From Bacteroidota bacterium (GTDB lineage: Bacteria; Bacteroidota; Ignavibacteria; UBA10030; UBA6906), in the NCBI GenBank assembly GCA_003541875.1, contig DPLS01000313.1, positions 1,763 through 17,537 on the forward strand: DNA of 15,775 bases, read 5' to 3'. Below, piece by piece: positions 1-6,411 of the stretch. The notes beneath the pieces are model-generated. The model was not told where the DNA came from. It did not search any database and was given only the letters and a program-made list of their open reading frames with translations. Position numbers and translations under genes: made by a program. Position 1 is the stretch's first letter, and each line of letters starts with the position of its first letter.

Positions 1-73
1 GTATCTTGTCTCAAACGACCGCCCGTCCAGCAGGCATGAAATAGTCCATCGTTCCTTTTCGGGAGACCTCCAA

Positions 74-943
74 ATGAATTCCAAATTGTTCTGCGCTTCT
101 GTTGCCCTTGTGAGCTTCTGTATGTCAGTCTACGCTCAAATCCCTAATGCGGGGTTTGAGAATTGGACCGGTGGCGAGCCTGACGGGTGGGTATCGAGCA
201 ACATCAATGGGATTGTTGTCAATGTAACGCAATCTGCGGTGGCTCATTCCAACTCGTCAGCAGTTCGTGGTGCTGTTGTCCAGTTTTTTACCGGCCTTCT
301 CGGACCCTTTGTTCAGGTCGGACCAGGAGGTCGGGGGTTTGGATACAACCAGCGGCCTGTTTCAGTCACAGGCTACTACCAGTTCTTTCCCCAGGGAGGG
401 GACAGGTTCGGCGTTAATGTTGTCTTGTACCACGGTGGGGTTAATGGAACGCCTGTAGGCACTGCGGCGCTTGCAATCTCGCAGAGCACCTCTTCATACA
501 TTCAGTTTAATGCTCCGTTCGTCTACCATACCAGTGATATACCAGACACGTGTGTTCTGCAATTCCAGATTGTCGGCCCGGTGACAGGACCCGACTACCA
601 CCTTGGTTCGTATTTTCTGCTCGATGATCTTTCGTTTGCAGGTTCCTCTGCAGTGAACGAGCAGGGAGGAACGACGCCCGCGACTTTTGAACTTGCACAG
701 AACTACCCCAACCCATTCAACCCGAACACAACAATCAGCTATCAACTTCCAACGCGAAGTCACGTTACACTCAAAGTGTACGACGTGCTCGGTGGTGAGG
801 TGGCAACGGTTGTGGACGGTATTGAGCAGCCGGGATTCAAGGAGGTGCTGTGGAATGCTTCAGGCGTGGCCAGCGGCGTGTACTTCTGTAGACTACAGGC
901 AGGCGACTTCATTGCGAGCAGGAGGCTGTTGCTGTTGAAGTAG
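74..943 (+). CDS. T9SS-secreted protein with C-terminal sorting domain
   Basis: This 289-aa protein starts at an ATG preceded by a GGGAG ribosome site about 8 nt upstream. Residues 1-22 form a signal peptide (short basic start, hydrophobic core, cleavage after VYA). The body begins IPNAGFENWTGG and runs to about residue 195, ending in GSYFLLDDLSF. It resembles extracellular beta-rich, carbohydrate-binding-like modules of Bacteroidota, but I cannot name a ligand. Residues about 204-289 are a type IX secretion C-terminal sorting domain: AQNYPNPFNPNTTISYQLP near residue 206, then the VYDVLGGEVATVV strand and the ASGVYFCRLQAG ending. Family knowledge says such proteins cross the outer membrane through T9SS and are released or anchored. 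Its own terminator follows, so it is probably a single-gene unit. The role is unknown; export and the sorting domain are secure. Confidence 0.9.
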   Translation: MNSKLFCASVALVSFCMSVYAQIPNAGFENWTGGEPDGWVSSNINGIVVNVTQSAVAHSNSSAVRGAVVQFFTGLLGPFVQVGPGGRGFGYNQRPVSVTGYYQFFPQGGDRFGVNVVLYHGGVNGTPVGTAALAISQSTSSYIQFNAPFVYHTSDIPDTCVLQFQIVGPVTGPDYHLGSYFLLDDLSFAGSSAVNEQGGTTPATFELAQNYPNPFNPNTTISYQLPTRSHVTLKVYDVLGGEVATVVDGIEQPGFKEVLWNASGVASGVYFCRLQAGDFIASRRLLLLK

Positions 944-965
944 CCGTTGGTTTTCCGCGGTTCAT

Positions 966-998
966 GGGGCGCCCTTGAAAGAAGAGGTGCCCCTTTTT
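966..998 (+). terminator. Rho-independent terminator after the T9SS protein
   Basis: An 8-bp stem is formed by GGGGCGCC (966-973) and GGTGCCCC (986-993) with one G-T wobble. A 12-nt loop separates the arms and a run of five T follows. It lies 23 nt after the upstream stop codon. Confidence 0.8.
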
Positions 999-1071
999 GT
1001 TGCTCGTGAGACATCCACGCGGAAGTTGCGAATCGTGACCGCATACGGTGAGAAATAGCCACTCTGTCGGA

Positions 1072-1100
1072 TTGCTTTAATCTCAGATTTCCTCTACCTT
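1072..1100 (+). promoter_or_regulatory. candidate promoter before the structured leader
   Basis: TTGCTT (1072-1077) and TACCTT (1095-1100) are separated by exactly 17 bp, as in a vegetative promoter. The predicted start near 1107 falls just before the three hairpins at 1111-1209. The hexamer matches are only partial, so this is a candidate. Confidence 0.35.
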
Positions 1101-1110
1101 TTTCGCAGAG

Positions 1111-1209
1111 CTTGCTGACGCAAGACAAATGAGTTGAACTCCATTTGACGGAATGGAGGAGTGCACCCGCAGGGAATGATGCAAGTTGGCAAGTTCCCCT
1201 GCGGGTTTT
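1111..1209 (+). ncRNA. three-hairpin leader or small RNA ending in a terminator-like stem
   Basis: Three hairpins are in tandem. The first is CTTGC-TGAC-GCAAG (1111-1124). The second is CTCCATT-TGACGG-AATGGAG (1139-1158). The third is a 10-bp stem ACCCGCAGGG (1165-1174) with CCCTGCGGGT (1197-1206), a 22-nt loop, and a T-rich tail TTTTGTT. The loop of the third contains GCAAG twice (1181-1185 and 1189-1193), which could pair with CTTGC of the first. The arrangement fits either a small RNA or an attenuated leader for the glycosylase gene that starts 32 nt later. I do not recognise a known RNA family, and function is inference. Confidence 0.4.
1165..1209 (+). terminator. terminator-like hairpin upstream of the DNA glycosylase
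   Basis: A perfect 10-bp stem (1165-1174 with 1197-1206) is followed by TTTTGTT. It ends 32 nt before the start of the next gene, so it either ends transcription of a short RNA or gates read-through into that gene. Confidence 0.55.
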
Positions 1210-1241
1210 GTTATGGTGGCCTGTCCTCCTATTGAGCTGCT

Positions 1242-2108
1242 ATGAGCCTTGCAGATCAGATACTTGCAATCAACGAAGCCATCCAGAAACACATGCGCGA
1301 TCACGCGGCTCGTGTGATGACTGCAGATGAAAGTGCAGGTGTTGTGTGCTCCGCCGGGATTCTCAATCCCGGGCAGGGGCCACAAGATGCGCCTGGGTTT
1401 ACCTTCCGACAATTCTTGCGGGATGTGCGTGACCAATACGGGTATGAAGCACTATTCCAGTTGCTCGGGGCCAAGCAGAAGGACAACAAGCCGGGGGGTC
1501 ACTACATTCTGCTGCGGTTCGATCCTCCCCCCAGAGAAAAAGTCGATGAGCTTCTAAAGACGAAAATCATCAAGCTAACGAATCAGCCAAAGCAGGCTGA
1601 CTCGGTTTCTCCGCCTGACTATCTTCAAGACGGTCTGAATGTTGTGTTCGTCGGAACTTCTGTTGGTGAGGAGTCCGCCAAACGAGAACACTACTATTCC
1701 GATCCGCACAACCGGTTTTGGGATTTGGTGAATCAATCGGAGCTTGTGAGCAACATGGTTGGTGCGGAGAATGACCATTTAGTCCTCGATGAAAAGTGCG
1801 GACTAACCGAACTTGTGAAGAAAAAGGTCTCAAGCTCTGACTTCAATTTGAAGGCGGCTGACTTTGACGTTGGAGGGTTCACTCAGAAGATTGAGAGGTG
1901 CAAACCGAAGGTTGTCGCATTCAATGGAAAGCGGGCATACAAGGAAGTGTTCAAGAAGGACCCGAAAGACTACGGGCTCGCCGATGAGATCGTCGGTGAC
2001 TCCTATGTGTGGGTGCTGCCCTCAAGCAGTGGGACCGACACATCCATGACGTTCGAGAAGAAGCTCCATTGGTACAAGAAACTCAAAGCAACTCTGAGAA
2101 CTGTTTGA
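1242..2108 (+). CDS. uracil-DNA glycosylase, Mug/TDG superfamily, with extra N-terminal region
   Basis: This 288-aa protein has a C-terminal uracil-DNA glycosylase domain (about 128-288). Visible landmarks are the motif-1 strand-turn FVGTSVGEESA (136-146), HYYSDPHNRFW (150-160), LTELVKK (188-194), SSSDFNL, DFDVGGF, a VVAFNGK strand (224-230) and the motif-2 loop LPSSSGTD (259-266). Enzymes of this superfamily remove uracil or mismatched/altered bases from DNA, leaving an abasic site for repair. Motif 1 reads GTSVG where E. coli Mug has GINPG, so the catalytic Asn position is Ser here. A GTAxG-like subgroup of the superfamily is known, so this may be normal for its branch. Residues 1-127 precede the domain, are longer than usual, and are not recognised. 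No strong ribosome site is visible. It stands directly before restriction-modification remnants, so a defence role is possible but unproven. Confidence 0.8.
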   Translation: MSLADQILAINEAIQKHMRDHAARVMTADESAGVVCSAGILNPGQGPQDAPGFTFRQFLRDVRDQYGYEALFQLLGAKQKDNKPGGHYILLRFDPPPREKVDELLKTKIIKLTNQPKQADSVSPPDYLQDGLNVVFVGTSVGEESAKREHYYSDPHNRFWDLVNQSELVSNMVGAENDHLVLDEKCGLTELVKKKVSSSDFNLKAADFDVGGFTQKIERCKPKVVAFNGKRAYKEVFKKDPKDYGLADEIVGDSYVWVLPSSSGTDTSMTFEKKLHWYKKLKATLRTV

Positions 2109-2145
2109 CCATACTGAATAGTGCAACGTCTGCATTGCTCCACCC

Positions 2146-2352
2146 ATGACCCTCTCTCACAACGAGACCTTTTCCCGTGTTTTCATCGACAAGTCACTTG
2201 AGTTCAGCGAGTGGGATTTGCTTGATGACAGGCAAGTTCAATTCAAACTGCACACCAAGAACGGACGCGCTGACCATCTTCTCAAGGATAGCTTGGGACG
2301 GATTATCTGCGCGCACTCGATGTTGCATAGAGTGTTTGAGGGAGAACTATGA
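2146..2352 (+). pseudogene. HsdR N-terminus fused to HsdS C-terminal tail (type I R-M remnant)
   Basis: Only 68 codons. Residues 5-51 (NETFSRVFIDKSLEF..., then GRADHLLKDSLGRIIC) read like the first 50 residues of a type I restriction R subunit or related DEAD/DEAH helicase with an HSDR_N domain. In such proteins the next residues are normally VLEAK, carrying the nuclease Lys. Here the sequence instead continues SMLHRVFEGEL and stops, which is the typical last helix of a type I specificity subunit (HsdS). The join lies near 2311-2320. I infer an internal deletion that fused two subunits and removed the nuclease, helicase and DNA-recognition regions. The stop codon overlaps the next start (ATGA at 2349-2352). 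No clear ribosome site is seen. The assignment comes from remembered family patterns, not a search. Confidence 0.6.
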
Positions 2353-2867
2353 ACCGCTTTGGACTCAGGTTTCGCGAAGGTGACGTTACGAAATGGTCTT
2401 CTCGCTACAACTACACGCGCAATCCAATCATTGAAGATCAAATTGTACCCCGCGTTGCGGAAGCAGGCTACTTAACCAAACCTGATTTCCTGACCATCTG
2501 CCGCTGGAAGACGCCGCGCTCGCAGAATCGTTGTGCAAACAACTCGCCTGAGTTCGTCGAATCAGTCAGCAAGATAGCACTTTCAACCTCCAACGAACAG
2601 TTGCGAATTGAGATTTGGACATTACTGAACGGTGTGAACTGGCCTACCGCCAGCACACTCTTGTATTGGCTCCACGAGGAAGAGTATCCCATTCTCGACT
2701 TCCGCGCTTTGTGGTCTCTGGGATATGCCAAGCCGCCAAAGTATGATTTTTCCTTCTGGTCGGACTACGTTGACTACTGCCGAAAACTTGCACGCAAGTG
2801 TGGCGTTAAAGTACGCACTCTCGACCGTGCGCTGTGGCAGTATTCGAGCGAGAAGCAAAGAAGCTGA
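2349..2867 (+). CDS. conserved hypothetical protein with HhH DNA-glycosylase-like segment
   Basis: This 172-aa protein has its start overlapping the upstream stop by 4 nt, so it is probably translationally coupled. It has no signal peptide or membrane segment. Residues 92-108 (LLNGVNWPTASTLLYWL) fit a helix-hairpin-helix, and D117 in PILDFRALWSLG sits where HhH-GPD glycosylases carry their catalytic Asp. Upstream, FLTICRWKTPRSQ (48-59) looks like a conserved family block. No 4Fe-4S cysteine cluster is present, and the protein is shorter than a full EndoIII or OGG enzyme (200 aa or more). It lies between two HsdS-like tails, so it was probably cargo of a type I restriction locus. I infer DNA binding or base excision; it could also be only a structural relative. 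The protein appears intact. Confidence 0.6.
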   Translation: MNRFGLRFREGDVTKWSSRYNYTRNPIIEDQIVPRVAEAGYLTKPDFLTICRWKTPRSQNRCANNSPEFVESVSKIALSTSNEQLRIEIWTLLNGVNWPTASTLLYWLHEEEYPILDFRALWSLGYAKPPKYDFSFWSDYVDYCRKLARKCGVKVRTLDRALWQYSSEKQRS

Positions 2868-2899
2868 GATTGCATAGAGCATTCAATGGGGAGTTGTGA
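2846..2899 (+). pseudogene. second HsdS C-terminal tail remnant
   Basis: In the +2 frame, overlapping the end of the preceding gene out of frame, the sequence reads EREAKKLRLHRAFNGEL and then a TGA. LHRAFNGEL is the common closing helix of type I specificity subunits. It parallels LHRVFEGEL at 2323-2349, and both start with the same 10 bases TTGCATAGAG (2323-2332 and 2870-2879). No upstream HsdS body exists in this frame, so this is a fragment. Confidence 0.5.
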
Positions 2900-2980
2900 G
2901 CCATTTGATATTCGTCCGGAGAGGAGGATGTTGAATAACAATTTTGTGCATGGGATATTCCAAATTATAGAAAATACTCA

Positions 2981-3005
2981 TAGGGGCGAGGTCACCTCGC
3001 CCCTA
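2981..3005. repeat. 25-bp palindrome with 12-bp arms
   Basis: TAGGGGCGAGGT (2981-2992) and ACCTCGCCCCTA (2994-3005) are perfect reverse complements around a single C at 2993. As RNA or single-stranded DNA it would form an 11-bp stem with a TCA loop. No T-run follows, so it is not an intrinsic terminator. GC-rich palindromes of this style are often dispersed REP/MITE-like repeats, but copy number cannot be judged from one window. Confidence 0.7.
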
Positions 3006-3086
3006 CACGGAATGATTGGATATTGATGAGGAGGTGCGCGCGACTGGACAAGACTCACAGGATCATCAAGGTTGAATTCTTGGTGC

Positions 3087-3115
3087 TTGCCTTCACTGAG
3101 CGAGTTTTGTATATT
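3087..3115 (+). promoter_or_regulatory. tRNA-Val promoter
   Basis: TTGCCT (3087-3092) and TATATT (3110-3115) are separated by 17 bp. The predicted start near 3122 lies about 7 nt before the mature tRNA. Hexamer quality and position fit a vegetative promoter for the tRNA. Confidence 0.6.
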
Positions 3116-3128
3116 GTTCGGGGTTGCA

Positions 3129-3203
3129 GGACGCTTAGCTCAGTTGGTTCAGAGCGTACGCCTCACACGCGTAAGGTCGCTGGTTCGACCCCAGCAGCGT
3201 CCA
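3129..3203 (+). tRNA. tRNA-Val (anticodon CAC)
   Basis: A complete cloverleaf of 75 nt. The acceptor stem is GGACGCT (3129-3135) with AGCGTCC (3196-3202), followed by discriminator A. The D stem is GCTC/GAGC. The anticodon stem is TACGC/GCGTA with loop CTCACAC, giving anticodon CAC at 3164-3166, which reads GUG valine codons. The variable loop is AGGTC. The T stem is GCTGG/CCAGC with loop TTCGACC. The 3' CCA is not encoded (CAC follows) and must be added after transcription. Confidence 0.95.
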
Positions 3204-3225
3204 CACTGATCAAGTAAAAATCAGG

Positions 3226-3245
3226 TCCCGACAGAGAAGTCGGGA
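3226..3245 (+). terminator. weak hairpin after tRNA-Val
   Basis: A 7-bp stem TCCCGAC (3226-3232) with GTCGGGA (3239-3245) and loop AGAGAA. No proper T-run follows (TCCTCAATTT), so termination may be partial, or the hairpin may mark the tRNA 3' processing region. Confidence 0.4.
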
Positions 3246-3269
3246 TCCTCAATTTGGCAGCCACTCACT

Positions 3270-3298
3270 TTGTTCGGGGGCCGAATTGGGAATATGAT
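3270..3298 (+). promoter_or_regulatory. candidate pyr operon promoter
   Basis: TTGTTC (3270-3275) and TATGAT (3293-3298) are 17 bp apart. The predicted start near 3305 puts the upper PyrR-binding stem inside the transcript but would cut off most of the 5' side of the lower stem, so the true start may lie a little earlier. Confidence 0.45.
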
Positions 3299-3301
3299 TC
3301 A

Positions 3302-3334
3302 CCCTTTAATCCTGCCCCGCGAGGCAGGGAAGGG
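3302..3334 (+). promoter_or_regulatory. PyrR-binding RNA hairpin (anti-antiterminator) of the pyr leader
   Basis: The upper stem CCTGCC (3311-3316) pairs with GGCAGG (3323-3328) around hexaloop CCGCGA (3317-3322). The Bacillus PyrR-binding consensus ARUCCNGNGAGGYU has hexaloop CNGNGA, which fits exactly. Flanking positions differ from the consensus as pairs (A-U becomes U-A, U-G becomes C-G), which preserves the stem. A lower stem CCCTT (3302-3306) with AAGGG (3330-3334) is separated by an asymmetric bulge. The element lies upstream of a terminator and pyrR itself, as expected for PyrR-controlled attenuation: nucleotide-bound PyrR stabilises it and allows termination. The match is by eye. Confidence 0.7.
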
Positions 3335-3381
3335 AATGAGAAATGCAGATTGTAAGTTCAGATTACGGATTGAAGACTTCG

Positions 3382-3419
3382 AAACCTCCATCCTATTCAA
3401 CAGGACCGGAGGTTTTTTT
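3382..3419 (+). terminator. pyr leader attenuator terminator
   Basis: The outer stem AAACCTCC (3382-3389) pairs with GGAGGTTT (3408-3415). The inner stem TCCT (3391-3394) pairs with AGGA (3402-3405). A run of seven T (3413-3419) follows. It lies 27 nt before pyrR. An imperfect antiterminator is possible between AGG..GG..AGG of the PyrR hairpin's 3' side (3322-3334) and CCTCCATCCT (3385-3394). Confidence 0.8.
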
Positions 3420-3437
3420 ATGTCCACTCAGCACTGA

Positions 3438-3998
<561 letters not shown>

Positions 3999-4007
3999 GA
4001 TGACCCT

Positions 4008-4928
4008 ATGCCACTAGAAAGCAGACATCTCCTCGGACTGCAGGGAATGTCACAACCAGATATCCAGCTTATTCTCGACACCGCCATATCGTTTCGCGAA
4101 GTTCTTGAACGTCCGATCAAGAAGGTCCCGCCGCTTCAGGGGAAGACGATTGCCAACATGTTCTTCGAGAACTCGACGCGGACCCGGTTCTCATTCGAGT
4201 TGGCCGAGCGGCGACTTTCTGCTGACGTGTTGGGATTTCAGGCGAGCGGCACAAGCGTGGCAAAAGGAGAGACACTGAAGGATACCGCACGCAATATCGA
4301 GGCAATGAAAGTCGATATGGTGGTAATGCGACATTCTGCTTCCGGTGCGCCTCACTATCTGTCGCAAGTGATCAACGCAAATGTCATCAACGCCGGCGAC
4401 GGTTCGCACGAACATCCTACGCAAGCCCTGCTTGACATGTACACGATCAGAGAGAAACTTGGCAAGTTGGATGGATTGCATGTGTGTATTGTTGGAGATA
4501 TCGCTCACAGCCGTGTGGCGCGCTCGAACATCTACGGACTCAAGACCATGGGAGCAAAGGTGTCAGTCTGTGGACCGGCTACGTTGATGCCGCGTGGAAT
4601 CGAGAAACTTGGGGTGGATGTGTATCACCACATTGATGATATCATTCCACACGTTGATGTGTTGAACGTCCTCCGCATCCAGCTCGAACGGGATGCGGGC
4701 AGGCTGTTTCCCACGATACGTGAGTTTCACAACTACTACGGGATCACGAGGCAGCGGCTTGAACGATCCCCGAAGCCAATCACGATCATGCATCCGGGTC
4801 CCATCAACCGTGATGTGGAAATCTCTGCAGACGTGGCTGACAGTGAACACTCGGTAATTCTCCAGCAGGTACTGAACGGTGTGGCGATACGGATGGCGGT
4901 GCTCTATCTCCTGGCAACCAGAAACTAG
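4008..4928 (+). CDS. pyrB: aspartate carbamoyltransferase catalytic subunit
   Basis: This 306-aa protein has the family's standard length. It joins carbamoyl phosphate and aspartate to carbamoyl aspartate, the first committed step of pyrimidine synthesis. The carbamoyl-phosphate loop STRTR is at 56-60, the SVAKGET loop from the neighbouring subunit at 83-89, the HPTQ motif at 136-139, and HPGPINR at 262-268. All key residues are intact. The start is 9 nt after pyrR, and pyrC begins 17 nt after its stop, so the three are co-transcribed. No pyrI regulatory subunit is seen in the window, consistent with control at the RNA level by PyrR. Confidence 0.97.
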   Translation: MPLESRHLLGLQGMSQPDIQLILDTAISFREVLERPIKKVPPLQGKTIANMFFENSTRTRFSFELAERRLSADVLGFQASGTSVAKGETLKDTARNIEAMKVDMVVMRHSASGAPHYLSQVINANVINAGDGSHEHPTQALLDMYTIREKLGKLDGLHVCIVGDIAHSRVARSNIYGLKTMGAKVSVCGPATLMPRGIEKLGVDVYHHIDDIIPHVDVLNVLRIQLERDAGRLFPTIREFHNYYGITRQRLERSPKPITIMHPGPINRDVEISADVADSEHSVILQQVLNGVAIRMAVLYLLATRN

Positions 4929-4945
4929 TATACGGAAAGACAACG

Positions 4946-6223
4946 ATGCGACTATTGCTCAAAGGCGGACGGGTAATTGACCCCGTAACGGTACGCGATG
5001 AAAGTCTCGATCTCCTTCTTATTGATGGGAAGATAGAGAAATTGGGGAGGACGCTCACGTCAACCTCAGTTGAAGTGATTGATTTGAAGGGGAAGATCAT
5101 TGCTCCCGGATTCATCGACATGCATGTCCACCTTCGTGAACCTGGCTTTGAGCACAAGGAAACTATTCTGACGGGATGCACTGCAGCTGCCGCAGGTGGG
5201 TTCACGGCGGTTTGCTGCATGCCGAACACGAATCCGCCCATCGACGATGAATCGGTTGTCAGGTTTATTCAAAACAAAGCGAAGGTTGCGCTCAGCGGCC
5301 TAGTTGATGTATATCCGATTGCTGCAGTAACTCAAGGGCGGAAAGGAGAGCATCTTGCTCCGTTGGCTGAGCTCTCGGCGGCGGGAGTCGTTGCGTTCAG
5401 CGATGACGGCGACCCTGTGTTCGATGCCGAGCTGATGCGGCGGGCGCTTGAGTATGCAGCGATGTACAAGAGGCCCATCATCCAACATGCGCAAGATCTG
5501 CCAATGACGAAAGGTGGCGTGATGAATGAGGGTTTCACCTCAACAGAACTTGGTCTTGCTGGCATGCCACCGATTGCGGAAGACGTCATGGTTTCAAGAG
5601 ACATTGCTCTGACCGACTACACGGGGGCACAGTATCATGTTGCCCATATGAGCACGGCGGGTGCAACAGAACTTGTCCGTCGGGCGAAGGCACGGGGCCT
5701 CAATGTGACCAGCGAGGCCACCCCACATCATTTCACGCTGACGGATGACGCGGTTCGATCATACGACACGAATACCAAGATGAACCCGCCGCTTCGCACA
5801 CGCGAGGATATCGAAGCCGTACGAAAAGGACTTCAGGACGGGACCATTGATGTTATCGCAACCGATCATGCGCCTCATTCATACGATGAGAAGCAAGTCG
5901 AATTCCAGGCCGCTCCGTTCGGGATCGTGGGTCTGGAGACGGCAATCGGGTTGTCGGTAACTGAGTTGGTGCAAAAGGGAGTTCTTTCGTTCTACCAGCT
6001 CGTCGAAAAGTTCTCGGTTAACCCGCGGCGTATCCTGCATCTTCCCCAAATCCAGATTGAAGAAGGAGAGCCGGCTAATCTTACTATCTTCGATCCGTTA
6101 GCAGAGTGGACGGTTGATCCGTCGACTTTCAAGTCCAAGTCCAAGAACACGCCTTTTAGCGGTTTTCGCCTCACTGGGCGATCAGTTGGAGTGATCAACA
6201 ATGGACAAGTCTACTGGTCGTAA
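4946..6223 (+). CDS. pyrC: dihydroorotase (class I)
   Basis: This 425-aa amidohydrolase converts carbamoyl aspartate to dihydroorotate, the next step after PyrB. Metal ligands are visible: H60 and H62 in DMHVHLREPG, an Asp at 153/154 in FSDDG, H181 in IQHAQD (often HCED in relatives), H231/H234 in HVAHMST, and D307 in ATDHAPH. EATPHHFTLTD (257-267) and NPPLR (280-284) are substrate-side motifs. Length and motifs fit the bacterial class I enzyme that is active as a single protein. It is the last gene of the pyr cluster. No strong terminator follows; only a 5-bp GGACG/CGTCC hairpin is seen just after the stop. Confidence 0.95.
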   Translation: MRLLLKGGRVIDPVTVRDESLDLLLIDGKIEKLGRTLTSTSVEVIDLKGKIIAPGFIDMHVHLREPGFEHKETILTGCTAAAAGGFTAVCCMPNTNPPIDDESVVRFIQNKAKVALSGLVDVYPIAAVTQGRKGEHLAPLAELSAAGVVAFSDDGDPVFDAELMRRALEYAAMYKRPIIQHAQDLPMTKGGVMNEGFTSTELGLAGMPPIAEDVMVSRDIALTDYTGAQYHVAHMSTAGATELVRRAKARGLNVTSEATPHHFTLTDDAVRSYDTNTKMNPPLRTREDIEAVRKGLQDGTIDVIATDHAPHSYDEKQVEFQAAPFGIVGLETAIGLSVTELVQKGVLSFYQLVEKFSVNPRRILHLPQIQIEEGEPANLTIFDPLAEWTVDPSTFKSKSKNTPFSGFRLTGRSVGVINNGQVYWS

Positions 6224-6399
6224 GGACGTCTCATCTTCGTCCTCAATACTGGACGGATGAATACGTTCTACTACACAGAAGTAGACTCCTACCTTCCGGT
6301 TTTCTGCATTTTCCTTCCCGATTTCATACTGCCTGCCTAATCGCTCGCTGGCACATGCTTTGAACTTCAGTGAAGCTGAAGGAAGTGCCAAAAGATTCT
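6224..6399. other. intergenic region between pyrC and the lipoprotein gene
   Basis: It holds a short hairpin GGACG-9 nt-CGTCC just after pyrC, without a T-run, and a 6-bp stem CTTCAG-TGAAG-CTGAAG near 6365-6381. I see no convincing promoter or gene. Confidence 0.4.
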
Positions 6400-6411
6400 G
6401 GAGGTTCAATC

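Noticed and set aside
2928..3026. A 32-codon frame (starts MLNNNFVHGIF) with GGAG/AGGAGG just upstream of its ATG
   Set aside because: It runs through the palindrome, so half its codons are explained by the repeat, and it resembles no family I know. The purine-rich start could be chance.
3129..3203. tRNA-Val as a mobile-element attachment site
   Set aside because: No integrase and no repeat of the tRNA 3' end is present in the window, and the restriction remnants lie on the 5' side.
3023..3217. A 64-codon open frame across the tRNA region
   Set aside because: It reads through the complete tRNA-Val cloverleaf and has no ribosome site or domain.
6370..6411. Upstream GTG start for the FN3 lipoprotein
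   Set aside because: It would add 14 polar residues ahead of the signal sequence, while GGAGG is placed correctly for GTG 6412.
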